64,000 nt of DNA, taken from NCBI GenBank assembly GCA_963784615.1, contig CAWASG010000001.1, positions 186,001 through 250,000 on the forward strand, written 5' to 3'. Source of the DNA: UBA11403 sp963784615 (GTDB lineage: Bacteria > Pseudomonadota > Gammaproteobacteria > Legionellales > Legionellaceae). Shown piece after piece: positions 34,280 through 43,283 of this stretch. The notes beneath the pieces were generated by a model. The model was not told where the DNA came from. It worked only from the letters and a program-made list of their open reading frames with translations, and made no database searches. The translations under genes were made by a program, and so were the position numbers. Within the stretch, counting starts at the first letter, position 1. Each line of letters starts with the position of its first letter.

Positions 34280-35080
34280 TTAAATTTGTTTCAACAGAGC
34301 GATGGCCTCTCTGATGATGTCATCTGGTAGATGATTGATGTTTTTATCGGTAGCCAATCGCAGTGATGTAACAATGAGTTTATGTGCTTGTCTTGGATTA
34401 CCTTTTGAGGACATTCGAAGCAACTCAAGCGCTGAGTCGGACAACAACTGATGCGTACATCCAGCCTGAGAAAAACCATGTTCAATAAGCTGCTTAAATG
34501 CATCGCGCTCAAGAATTGGCTTCAATTCACAACGTGCTTGAATCCGCGATTCTAATGCAGCATTGGCGGGTTTTCCTATCTCGCGAGCGAGCTCAGGGTG
34601 GCCTACCAACCAAACGGTCATGTAGTCTTTGGAATCAAAGACAAAATTGAGGAAAGCTGGAAAATCACGAAAGAATTCAGATGGAAGATTTTGTGCTTCA
34701 TCAATAATGAATACTGGCATGATGTTTTTTTGAGTCGCCAAGTGAATGATGTAGTCCTTAATATCGCGCCACAACTGAGCACGGCGATAGGAAGAAGTCA
34801 GTCCAAGTGTCAGCGCCATTTGACGATAAAAATCGAGTCGACCAAAATCTGTCTCGGCTATGTAGAAAACGCTGTATTGATGTGGGTTTAAAGTGCTGGT
34901 TAGTTGTCGAAGTGCGGCCGTTTTCCCAAGTCCAGGCTCTGCTGTGAGTAATCCAACGCCAGGTGATTGAAGAAGCCAATTAAACTGTTGAGCAAGGCCG
35001 GCAAGTTGAGCGTTATCCCATAACTGGATGCTTTTTTTTCCTAAGGGCGCTTGGGTTAAACCAAAAAATGATTGGTACAT
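34280..35080 (-). CDS. AAA+ ATPase of ExeA/TniB/TnsC type (transposition module 2)
   Basis: This 266-residue P-loop ATPase has Walker A TAEPGLGKTAALRQL near residues 41-55, Walker B PVFIIDEAQNLP near 122-133, and a sensor segment (MTVWLVGHPELAREI). Its ATG directly follows the integrase stop. The start MYQSFFGLTQAPLG is typical of ExeA-like transposition ATPases. It is the counterpart of the protein at 20724 but diverged, so module 2 is not a recent copy of module 1. Confidence 0.83.
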   Translation of the reverse strand: MYQSFFGLTQAPLGKKSIQLWDNAQLAGLAQQFNWLLQSPGVGLLTAEPGLGKTAALRQLTSTLNPHQYSVFYIAETDFGRLDFYRQMALTLGLTSSYRRAQLWRDIKDYIIHLATQKNIMPVFIIDEAQNLPSEFFRDFPAFLNFVFDSKDYMTVWLVGHPELAREIGKPANAALESRIQARCELKPILERDAFKQLIEHGFSQAGCTHQLLSDSALELLRMSSKGNPRQAHKLIVTSLRLATDKNINHLPDDIIREAIALLKQI

Positions 35081-36433
35081 TTAATTATCCTCTCCAGTTG
35101 TTTGTGCAAAGGTGCCAATGGACTCGACGTAGTCTTCAAAAACCAACTCAACATTGTGCTCACGCTGGATCCCTTCAGGCGAAGGTGCTGCATGTGGTCG
35201 TTGGCGCTTACGATTAAGATTGGCGTCTAAATCTAATAAAACAGCGGCCCCCAAATTGTCACCGAAGGCTGTTTCAACCCGAACCGCAATATTTGTGTGC
35301 GGATTAAATACCAACGTCACTTTCTCACCGACAAGGTTGTGATGCACCTCAAACATCTTGCCATCCCAACTGATCGTGCCATCTTTGCGAACAACTCGCT
35401 CAGTACGATGGTAGAAAATATCATCGATTTTATTGGCGAAATAAGGCGTTAGAGGGCGCACGTGAAGCAGATCGTCTCTCCAACTATCAAGCGGTGTTTT
35501 CTTATCTAATCCACCATGCAGACGAATATGATAAACATGCTCAATCCAGGCCCAAAGGCGAGCATTGAGATCACCCAAATCACGAATTTTATCGACATCA
35601 AGCTCATCGATAAATTGTTCTCGAAACGTGCGATGAAAGCGCTCGAGCTTACCTTTGCCCTCGGGTTCTCTGGCGCGACAGTAGACAAGCCGTATCTCTA
35701 AGTGGGCACAAATAGTTTGTAATGACTCTGAGCGGTATGCAGGACCATTATCAATAATCAATTTATACGGTACGCCTCGTTTCAATACAGCGGATTTGAG
35801 CACGCCCTCTATATCGAGAGCGGTTTCTCCAAGACAAAATGCACTATGTGTAATAAGGCGTGACGAGTCGTCAATCAGCGAGACCAAGTAAGTTTTTCGC
35901 ATCCCAGATGGCGTTTGAATCCGTGGGCCATGGAGTACATCTCCTTGCCAGATATCTCCTGCATGGGCAGCCACGAATGATCGGCGCTCAATAGTGTCTT
36001 GGTTGGGTATAATGCGTTTTGACAGGTGCTGTTGTTGTAAAAAACGATGAACGGAAGCTCGAGCCAATGTGTCTTTAGCAACTAATCCTTCGCGCTCAAT
36101 CATGCCAATGATAGTGTTAATTGAGCGTGAAGGCTTATCCTTTTTAAGTGTCACAATTCTGCTTTGTACGGCTTCTGAAAGTTGTGTGCTTCCTTTGTCT
36201 ACGCGCGGCTTGGGATTCAGTGCTTCGATACCTCCTCGCTTCCAATCGTAGTACCAGCGCGCAATCGTTTCTTCACTGATATGCGTTCGTCTTGACTCAG
36301 GAATAGTGTAACGATCGGCAGCCAAACTTCGGATAATACTTTTAACCTCACCGCGCTTTAATTCAGCACGGCTCGCTAATGGACCAAGAACCATCAGGCG
36401 AAACAAAGCCATCGGGTGTAAAGGTTTACTCAT
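35081..36433 (-). CDS. DDE integrase/transposase of Mu/TniA/TnsB type (module 2)
   Basis: This 450-residue protein has N-terminal helix-turn-helix regions (ISEETIARWYYDWKRGGIEAL, RASVHRFLQQQHLS) and an rve core. Catalytic residues are D in IWQGDVLHG, D in LIIDNGPAYRS and E in EGKGKLERFHRTF. A Mu-like C-terminal beta barrel (KDGTISWDGKMFEVHHNLVG) follows. Paired with the ATPase at 34280, it forms a TniAB/TnsBC-like unit. It looks intact. Confidence 0.86.
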   Translation of the reverse strand: MSKPLHPMALFRLMVLGPLASRAELKRGEVKSIIRSLAADRYTIPESRRTHISEETIARWYYDWKRGGIEALNPKPRVDKGSTQLSEAVQSRIVTLKKDKPSRSINTIIGMIEREGLVAKDTLARASVHRFLQQQHLSKRIIPNQDTIERRSFVAAHAGDIWQGDVLHGPRIQTPSGMRKTYLVSLIDDSSRLITHSAFCLGETALDIEGVLKSAVLKRGVPYKLIIDNGPAYRSESLQTICAHLEIRLVYCRAREPEGKGKLERFHRTFREQFIDELDVDKIRDLGDLNARLWAWIEHVYHIRLHGGLDKKTPLDSWRDDLLHVRPLTPYFANKIDDIFYHRTERVVRKDGTISWDGKMFEVHHNLVGEKVTLVFNPHTNIAVRVETAFGDNLGAAVLLDLDANLNRKRQRPHAAPSPEGIQREHNVELVFEDYVESIGTFAQTTGEDN

Positions 36434-36559
36434 TTTTCTCTCCGCTATTAATGGGGAGTGAAGTTAATCAGTAAAATCATGACACCGAAACGACCAAACT
36501 GTGTGGGGTGCTTATTTTGTACAAGCATGGCACAACTCATGCTTATACTGATTAAGCGT

Positions 36560-37099
36560 TCATGGGATAACAACTCCGGTAACATGGCAAAGGCGCATCG
36601 CTGCACTCAGGCTCATTCTCTGAAGAGTCATTTTCCAAAAGTCTTTCATATTTATGGATCTGCCCAGTGCGCAAAAATAGGTACATAAGGCATCTTTATG
36701 AAAACGAAACTGCTTCGTAAAACGCAGCAGCCAACGCTTGATGGTCTGGCGTGAGGGCTGCATCGTTTTTGATATAGCGTAAGCACTCATGCCAGAAAGG
36801 TACAATAAAAAAATGACCTGTTGCATCTCCCACAAATACCATCTACGCGGTGGAATGCATTCCGGCAGGACTGAACATGTTTTGTGGCAACAGGGGCAAT
36901 AGTATCGCTGAATAAACACTGGATTTAGTGAGGTGCTTGAAGGGTTAATGCGATCCGCTTCACGAGAATACCCACCATGTCGCCAAGGGTGTGATTTACC
37001 GCAACATAGACAATTTTTTAAGTCCAATTTTTCAGGTTCATGCTTTTGGATATGAATGTACTGTACTAATGATAAAATATCTGCGAAAATATATGCCAT
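36560..37099 (-). CDS. Zinc-ribbon protein of transposition module 2
   Basis: The protein is 179 residues. Cys pairs at CLCC (30-33) and CPCCHKTC (68-75) suggest a zinc ribbon like that of IS1/InsA-type or DUF6431 proteins. It is followed by a helix-turn-helix-like stretch (SAYAISKTMQPSRQTIKRWLLRF). It is encoded upstream of the integrase gene, matching the position of the zinc protein in module 1, with a gap of 126 bases. The role is inferred from context: DNA binding for end or target recognition. Confidence 0.6.
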   Translation of the reverse strand: MAYIFADILSLVQYIHIQKHEPEKLDLKNCLCCGKSHPWRHGGYSREADRINPSSTSLNPVFIQRYYCPCCHKTCSVLPECIPPRRWYLWEMQQVIFLLYLSGMSAYAISKTMQPSRQTIKRWLLRFTKQFRFHKDALCTYFCALGRSINMKDFWKMTLQRMSLSAAMRLCHVTGVVIP

Positions 37100-37499
37100 G
37101 ACTGATCTCTTGTTTTCTTGTTTTGTAAGAGACTCAATGATACATGTTGATCAGTCACTAATCATAATTAATTTTTTATCTCATTGTTTTTGATAGTAGT
37201 GATTAGGCTTGTGATCAAGATAGTGCGAGATAAATTCTTCAGTTAAGAACTATATTTTTCGAGACATTACAACGGGGAACGCCCACCGATTTGGCTGCCT
37301 TAGATTTATTGTTCGTCTTTTGCAAAATAGCTCTAATGTCGACAACCTTTTGCGCTACCTCTAAACGATCCCAATGTGTTTTTTTACCAGGGCAGGATCA
37401 TCTAAAATTTGAACAGTTAAAAAAACCATCTCAATCACACACCTTGCTGTTTTAGAGTAGTTGACTGCTATCTAAAAAAATGTTTAAAGTTACCCCGAT

Positions 37500-37938
37500 C
37501 CCGTTCGTGCTGAGGAGGCGCGAATACGGACCGATGAAGTGATAAAGAGTCCAACGCGCCGTCTCGAAGCATACACACGGATGGCATCCAACGGAGTTAT
37601 ATTATGTTTTGGGTTTACATTCTTCAATGTAATGATAAAAGCTATTACACGGGTCACACCGATAATTTAGAAAATCGATTTACACAGCATCAAAATAAAA
37701 TGATCTCTAGTTGTCACACATGCACACGACTGCCTGTTCAATTGATGTACTCACAAGAATTTTCTACGCGAGAAGAAGCACTAGCTGCTGAAAAACAAAT
37801 ACAGGGCTGGAGTCGCAAAAAAAAAGAAGCTCTCATTAAGGGAGACTGGCAGGCACTATCGGCGCATGCTTCGAGACGGCGCGTTGACCTACCTATCTAA
37901 CTGCAGCATCTGTGACGCGCCTCCTCAGCACGAACGGG
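37500..37938 (+). mobile_element. GIY-YIG cassette bounded by perfect inverted repeats, copy 1
   Basis: A 439-bp block with perfect 23-bp inverted ends (37500-37522 beginning CCCGTTCGTGCTGAGGAGG, and 37916-37938). A second perfect 20-bp inverted pair lies inside (AACGCGCCGTCTCGAAGCAT at 37553-37572 and its complement at 37866-37885). The GIY-YIG gene fills the middle. The block sits between the IS left end and the transposase gene. Its ends resemble the REP-like GTTCGTGCTGAG...TCGAAGCA sequences common in other bacteria. Confidence 0.85.
37604..37900 (+). CDS. GIY-YIG nuclease-domain protein (UPF0213-like), copy 1
   Basis: This 98-residue protein consists of a single GIY-YIG domain: VYILQCNDKSYYTGHTDNLENRFTQHQ with the YIL/YYTG strands and the conserved Arg, then LMYSQEFSTREEALAAEKQIQGWSRKKKEALI. 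The C-terminal residues (HASRRRVDLPI) are read through the right inner inverted repeat. The ATG follows GGAG. Such proteins are presumed small nucleases; here its bracketing by palindromes inside an IS suggests selfish DNA. Confidence 0.88.
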   Translation: MFWVYILQCNDKSYYTGHTDNLENRFTQHQNKMISSCHTCTRLPVQLMYSQEFSTREEALAAEKQIQGWSRKKKEALIKGDWQALSAHASRRRVDLPI

Positions 37939-38105
37939 CTCAGAGAAAATTCGGACATTTTTTCTGCTCTTGTTCATTAAATACGGCATGTGAACGCATT
38001 GCATTCATGACATTACTTCATGCTATTGAAAATATATCCTCCGCAAGGATCGACAAACTAATTCACCTATGATCTACTACCCACCTTGCTTATCCGGGGA
38101 TAAAG

Positions 38106-39239
38106 ATGAATAAAGGGTTAATCGAACATTTTGAAATGTTAACTGATCCACGAGTAGATCGAACCAAACGATATCCATTAATAGAAATTATTTTACTGAT
38201 TATTGCAGGGACAGTGTCTGGTTGTGATGGTTGGAAATCACTTAAGGATTTTGGTGAAGCTAAATTAGATTGGCTCAGAAAATTCCTGCCTTATAAAGAT
38301 GGTATTCCTGTTGATGACACGTTAGCACGAGTGATGCGTAAAATTGAAACGAAGGAATTTCAAGCCTGTTTTATGAAATGGGTTCAATCTGTATCGGTAG
38401 CGACATTGGGGGATGTTGTGGCAATTGATGGAAAAACCTTACGTAGGAGCCACAATCGCCGGGATGGAGTTCCCGCGATTCATATGGTGAGTGCCTGGAG
38501 TAGTGAAAATGGACTTGTACTTGGTCAAGAAAAAACAGCAGAAAAAAGTAACGAAATCACAGCCATCCCGCAGCTATTAGATGTACTTGAACTCAAGGGA
38601 TGCATCATCACCATCGATGCAATGGGCCGCCAGACAGCAATTGCTGAAAAAATAATTCAGAAAAAGGCCGACTACATACTTGCTCTAAAAGGGAATCAGG
38701 GCAACCTGCATGTCGAGGTTACAGATTTTTTTAAAACAGCATTGGCAGCGGACTTCAAGCAAGTACAGCATGATTATTTTGAAGAACATGATGCTGGGCA
38801 TGGGCGTATTGAGTTCCGTCAATGCTGGGCAATAAAACCATGTGTCGACAGCTTTCCATCGTTTAAAAAATGGCCTGATTTAAAAAGCCTTATAATGATA
38901 AAGGCTCGTAGAGAATTCAAAGACGGGCTTACAAAAGATACAGAAGATACTCGTTTTTATATTGCCTCCATTGTACCGAATGCAGAGAAAACATTAACGG
39001 CTGTGCGTCAACACTGGGGAATTGAAAATCAGCTTCACTGGACGCTTGATATGACTTTCAGAGAAGATGAGTCGCGCATACGAACAGAAGCTTCGCCTGA
39101 AAATTTTGCTATCATGCGACATATTGCGTTGAACCTAATTAAAAATGACACATCAAGAAAAGCTAGCATGAAGCGTAAACGGTTTATGGCGGCATTAGAG
39201 GACGATTTCAGAGAAACCATCATTAGGCAAGTAATTTAA
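38106..39239 (+). CDS. ISAs1-family transposase, copy 1
   Basis: This 377-residue DDE transposase has the ISAs1/H-repeat pattern: LIEHFEMLTDPRVDRTKRYPL, IAGTVSGCDGW, DVVAIDGKTLRRSHN (first Asp), TIDAMGRQTAIAEKI (second Asp), YILALKGNQGNLH and HWGIENQLHWTLDMTFREDESRIRTEASPENFA (Glu region). It is intact and ends 15 bases before the IS right end. It differs from copy 2 at only a few residues (for example Ile/Val and Arg/Cys in the TIDAMG region). Confidence 0.93.
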   Translation: MNKGLIEHFEMLTDPRVDRTKRYPLIEIILLIIAGTVSGCDGWKSLKDFGEAKLDWLRKFLPYKDGIPVDDTLARVMRKIETKEFQACFMKWVQSVSVATLGDVVAIDGKTLRRSHNRRDGVPAIHMVSAWSSENGLVLGQEKTAEKSNEITAIPQLLDVLELKGCIITIDAMGRQTAIAEKIIQKKADYILALKGNQGNLHVEVTDFFKTALAADFKQVQHDYFEEHDAGHGRIEFRQCWAIKPCVDSFPSFKKWPDLKSLIMIKARREFKDGLTKDTEDTRFYIASIVPNAEKTLTAVRQHWGIENQLHWTLDMTFREDESRIRTEASPENFAIMRHIALNLIKNDTSRKASMKRKRFMAALEDDFRETIIRQVI

Positions 39240-39298
39240 GATGCGTTTGCCCTGGTTTTTTTACTTGTATCGACATCCAAATCACTACATAATTCCAT

Positions 39299-39358
39299 TT
39301 GGTTCAGTCCTTGAAAATCATATCTTTTTGCAAATCGAATGATTACAGACTGAACCAA
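39299..39358 (+). other. Inverted repeat upstream of the reverse transcriptase
   Basis: TTGGTTCAGTC (39299-39309) and its exact complement GACTGAACCAA (39348-39358) enclose 38 bases, about 90 bp before the RT start. It could be an RNA hairpin or an element end. Confidence 0.45.
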
Positions 39359-39450
39359 CTGCTGCAAGTATTTCTTGAAAAATATTGGCTCAATTCTTTT
39401 AGGGCGATAAAAACATAAAAGGATGTATTCATTATCAAGCGGAACGCCAG

Positions 39451-40660
39451 ATGAAGCGATGGAATGTTGAAGCAATGCAGGCCTGTGGCCGAAAGCTTTT
39501 CGCCAAAATTCATAAACAAAAACATTATGCACACGCGAATCATGATGTTCATTTAATGGCTCGCGAAATAGATGAGTGGATGGCGCAAGGCATCAACGCG
39601 GTGATCGATGGCAGCTATACACCACGCTTCCTCAAGCGACATTATTTTTCAGATGAGGTCGTTGACCAACTCTATTTATCCGACCGAATTTTTCAACATA
39701 TTATGCTGAGGCAATTGAAACCAACGTTTCCTTTCGTCATGAATCCCAATTGCTACCATCTTCAAGGTCCTAGTGGTGTGAAAACCGCCACACAACGTAT
39801 TCGGCGAGTGCTGCAAGAAAGCCAACCTAAATATTTTATCCGTGCAGATATAAAATCGTTTTATAAATCAATCCAACATCATAAGTTGATTAAAGATATT
39901 CAAATCCATTATGACGATCCTAACGTTCAAGCAATGCTGACTGAGATTATCATCAATCCAATTGAAACGCCGCGTGGTTATAAAAATCCCGATCATGGCA
40001 TTGCATTGCGAGGTCCACTATCCCAATTTTTTAGTGGGATTTTTTTAAAACCACTGGATGACGCATTTGATTCCATGGACGTGACCTATATTTGTTATCA
40101 GGATGATATTTTGATTCTGTGTCCAACGAAACGTAGTCTTAACCGGTGTAAACGATGCATGATGGACGTATTACAAGAGCGGCGGTTGAGTTTATCATGC
40201 AAAAAAACATGTATTGGTTCCATCGAGAAAGGATTTCATTTTCTCGGCATTCACTATCCTGGGACGCGACCCCTCGATAACACCGACATGACACAGGTCG
40301 ATGTAAACTCCAACAATCAAGCCGATTTTGCACACAATTCAAACTTACTGGGGGGCGGGCAGTTTCGGCAAATGGAGAACATTCACCTGCGCTTATGCAG
40401 ATCGTTCCGCACGCGAGCAAGTTCAACAAATGGTCAAAAGTGGGGTATCTCCCCGAAGGATCACAGGTTACTTAAACCGTTGGGCGTGTTGGTGGGTGAG
40501 GACAAGCGAAAAATGGCACTATATTGAGTTATTAAAATGGTACCTGGCCGTATGTTGGGATGGAGTATGTGCGTCCTATGCACACGGCCTGATCTATAAA
40601 TATGAACTCAAGGACGGAACTGCATTTGACTCTGCGCAGAGCCCGTTAGCAGCTGTTTAA
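39451..40660 (+). pseudogene. Reverse transcriptase, frameshifted
   Basis: The first frame (39451-40527) encodes the RT palm with FIRADIKSFYKSI (motif A), GIALRGPLSQFFSGIFLKPLD, and YICYQDDILIL (catalytic YxDD near residues 216-219), followed by KTCIGSIEKGFHFLGIHYPG. The expected C-terminal thumb helices appear only in another frame (40328-40660: AREQVQQMVKSGVSPRRITGYLNRW). A frameshift therefore lies between about 40300 and 40390, possibly at the G6 run near 40350. It resembles group II intron-like RTs, but no intron RNA was recognised. The 3' end overlaps the convergent gene by about 53 bases. Confidence 0.75.
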
Positions 40661-41885
40661 TTTTAGTTTCTATTTCGCTTGTACTGACTTCATCAACCTG
40701 GCGGACCGCAGCCAAATCAACCGCGCGCCAAGCATCCAAATCCCGCCCCCCCAGCCAGGCGAACAACACCGGCAAGGCCGGCTCCAGCCTCCCCATGCCC
40801 GCCACGCCCAGTGTCCCGCGAAATAATGAAAAATTGGTAGATAATGATGAAGAAAGTAAAGGCTCGCGCCTGTCCGAAGCGCTACTGAAAAACTGAGTTG
40901 TACGTTTAAAAACGCCTGTAAACGAAGGCGCAGGGTCAAAAGGGGTATGGGGGTCACAGTAACGTTGCAAAATATGTATTGGAAGTAACCGCTGCTGCGT
41001 ACCAATTATTTTTATCCAGCACGCATCGCGCTGTGGCCATGTACGAGCATCATAATGAGTATCATAATCTTCATAAGCATTGAGAAGTGGCATTATATCG
41101 AAATGGTTTCCCCAACGCTCCTCTGTCACAGCTTCACAATCCCAATTCCCAGAAGCATCTTTTATGGGGATACCAGCTGCATCCACCTTCGGACGCTCAT
41201 AGGTGTGCGTATAAGTCAAACCACCACCTTGATATCTCGGCGCTGTGACTCGTTCATATTGGCTTAAAAGCTCCGTCCTGATTGCGTCACCTTTTTCACC
41301 ATCGGGTATGCAATTCAGCATCATCTCTATCATCTTGAAATCCTTTGCCCATAGGGCGTATTCAAAAGCAGTGATACCCTCGCCCTCAGGGTGTGCCTCC
41401 GTCTTTCGTCCTTCGAATTTGCGACCACCCCAATCTGTCAAATGAGCTCGCTCTAATAACAACTCGGGGTATAGAAAAAGTATATCTGCTGCAAAGACAT
41501 CTTCAGGCTTATAATTCATATTGACCACCCTACTTTCCATGCCCATAGCAACGGAAGATAACAGCTCCTCTTTTGTGAATTTAAATCTTTTATTGTTCTT
41601 GATAGTAAAGTCCACAGCGGTCTCGTGCCATACTCCAGTGACTAACCCCAGACTTAAAGCATCTTTTGCATTTTTCGCGGCAAAATGCATGACTAGATTC
41701 ACATAAACAATCCGCGATAATGGATTGGGATTTTGTCCTGAAGCAAGTGCGGCAACGTCAGCGGCAGCCGCAGTGGCTGCTCCCACGTCCACCGAAGCGT
41801 CAGGAAGGGAAGTTGGAGAAGGCTGCTTAGGTTCGTTCTTGCTGACGTCTTGTTCTGGACTCGGTCTTGATGATTGATTCCGCAT
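40608..41885 (-). CDS. Effector-like protein of unknown function
   Basis: The protein is 425 residues from the ATG at 41885 (AGGGG upstream). It has a disordered Ser/Pro/Ala-rich N-terminus, then a helical region with ankyrin-like fragments (GITAFEYALWAKDFKMIEMMLNCIP) and a conserved-looking block YTHTYERPKVDAAG ... WGNHFDIMPLLNAYEDYDTHY. The C-terminus is Leu/Ala-rich and ends with polar residues. No signal peptide is seen. This organisation resembles large ankyrin-like effector families of Legionellales, but I do not recognise the family. Its upstream region was invaded by the second ISAs1-type copy (82 bp before the start). Confidence 0.55.
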   Translation of the reverse strand: MRNQSSRPSPEQDVSKNEPKQPSPTSLPDASVDVGAATAAAADVAALASGQNPNPLSRIVYVNLVMHFAAKNAKDALSLGLVTGVWHETAVDFTIKNNKRFKFTKEELLSSVAMGMESRVVNMNYKPEDVFAADILFLYPELLLERAHLTDWGGRKFEGRKTEAHPEGEGITAFEYALWAKDFKMIEMMLNCIPDGEKGDAIRTELLSQYERVTAPRYQGGGLTYTHTYERPKVDAAGIPIKDASGNWDCEAVTEERWGNHFDIMPLLNAYEDYDTHYDARTWPQRDACWIKIIGTQQRLLPIHILQRYCDPHTPFDPAPSFTGVFKRTTQFFSSASDRREPLLSSSLSTNFSLFRGTLGVAGMGRLEPALPVLFAWLGGRDLDAWRAVDLAAVRQVDEVSTSEIETKIKQLLTGSAQSQMQFRP

Positions 41886-41982
41886 GTCTATTTCCCCTGA
41901 AGAATGCTTTGTTTTTGTTATTATAGCACGTTTTATGAATAAACAGATAATTGACAGGGTTGACAGGCAGGGCAAACGCATC

Positions 41983-43116
41983 TTAAATTACTTGCCTAAT
42001 AATGGTTTCTCTGAAATCGTCCTCTAATGCCGCCATAAACCGTTTACGCTTCATGCTAGCTTTTCTTGATGTGTCATTTTTAATTAGGTTCAACGCAATA
42101 TGTCGCATGATAGCAAAATTTTCAGGTGAAGCTTCTGTTCGTATGCGCGACTCATCTTCTCTGAAAGTCATATCAAGCGTCCAGTGAAGCTGATTTTCAA
42201 TTCCCCAATGCTGCCGCACAGCCGTTAATGTTTTCTCTGCATTCGGTGCAATAGATGCAATATAAAAACGAGTATCCTCTGTATCTTGTGCAAGACCGTC
42301 TTTAAATTCTCTACGAGCCTTTATCATTATAAGGCTTTTTAAATCAGGCCATTTTTTAAACGATGGAAAGCTATCGACACATGGTTTTATTGCCCAACAT
42401 TGACGGAACTCAATACGCCCATGCCCAGCATCATGTTCTTCAAAATAATCATGTTGTACTTGCTTGAAGTCCGCTGCCAATGCTGTTTTAAAAAAATCTG
42501 TAACCTCGACATGCAGGTTGCCCTGATTCCCTTTTAGAGCAAGTATGTAGTCGGCCTTTTTCTGAATTATTTTTTCAGCAATTGCAGTCTGGCAGCCCAT
42601 TGCATCGATGGTGACGATGCATCCCTTGAGTTCAAGTACATCCAATAGCTGCGGGATGGCTGTGATTTCGTTACTTTTTTCTGCTGTTTTTTCTTGACCA
42701 AGTACAAGTCCATTTTCACTGCTCCAGGCACTCACCATATGAATCGCGGGAACTCCATCCCGGCGATTGTGGCTCCGACGTAAGGTTTTTCCATCAATTG
42801 CCACAACATCCCCCAATGTCGCTACCGATACAGATTGAACCCATTTCATAAAACAGGCTTGAAATTCCTTCGTTTCAATTTTACGCATCACTCGTGCTAA
42901 CGTGTCATCAACAGGAATACCATCTTTATAAGGCAGGAATTTTCTGAGCCAATCTAATTTAGCTTCACCAAAATCCTTAAGTGATTTCCAACCATCACAA
43001 CCAGACACTGTCCCTGCAATAATCAGTAAAATAATTTCTATTAATGGATATCGTTTGGTTCGATCTACTCGTGGATCAGTTAACATTTCAAAATGTTCGA
43101 TTAACCCTTTATTCAT
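41983..43116 (-). CDS. ISAs1-family transposase, copy 2
   Basis: This 377-residue protein is nearly identical to the product at 38106. The differences noted are a Val for Ile and Cys for Arg around the second Asp region (CIVTIDAMGCQTAIAEK), Ala-Gln for Thr-Lys (DGLAQDTEDTR), and Ala for Val (IASIAPNAEK). All catalytic positions are retained, so either copy could mobilise both elements and possibly the 34-bp foldback. Confidence 0.93.
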   Translation of the reverse strand: MNKGLIEHFEMLTDPRVDRTKRYPLIEIILLIIAGTVSGCDGWKSLKDFGEAKLDWLRKFLPYKDGIPVDDTLARVMRKIETKEFQACFMKWVQSVSVATLGDVVAIDGKTLRRSHNRRDGVPAIHMVSAWSSENGLVLGQEKTAEKSNEITAIPQLLDVLELKGCIVTIDAMGCQTAIAEKIIQKKADYILALKGNQGNLHVEVTDFFKTALAADFKQVQHDYFEEHDAGHGRIEFRQCWAIKPCVDSFPSFKKWPDLKSLIMIKARREFKDGLAQDTEDTRFYIASIAPNAEKTLTAVRQHWGIENQLHWTLDMTFREDESRIRTEASPENFAIMRHIALNLIKNDTSRKASMKRKRFMAALEDDFRETIIRQVI

Positions 43117-43283
43117 CTTTATCCCCGGATAAGCAAGGTGGGTAGTAGATCATAGGTGAATTAGTTTGTCGATCCTTGCGGAGGATATATTTTCAATAGC
43201 ATGAAGTAATGTCATGAATGCAATGCGTTCACATGCCGTATTTAATGAACAGGAGCAGAAAAAATGTCCGAATTTTCTCTGAG

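Larger units (their letters stand above)
34241..37099 (-). mobile_element. Mu/Tn7-like transposition module 2 (core genes; ends not defined)
   Basis: A zinc-ribbon protein, DDE integrase and AAA+ ATPase run on the minus strand and end at a strong terminator. The order is the same as in module 1, but the small 62-residue protein is missing. The end repeats were not found by eye. The DUF6399-like gene lies just beyond the terminator and may or may not belong. Confidence 0.65.
37388..39254 (+). mobile_element. ISAs1-type insertion sequence carrying a GIY-YIG cassette, copy 1
   Basis: The element is 1867 bp. The left end CAGGGCAGGATCATCTAAAA and the right end (inward CAGGGCAAACGCATCTTAAA) are related terminal repeats. 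The flanks are identical 10-mers GTTTTTTTAC (37378-37387 and 39255-39264). It contains a GIY-YIG nuclease cassette and a full transposase gene. Confidence 0.94.

Noticed and set aside
39451..40660. Retron or diversity-generating retroelement
   Set aside because: No msr-msd-like region with paired a1/a2 arms of suitable length, no retron effector, and no template/variable repeat pair were seen.
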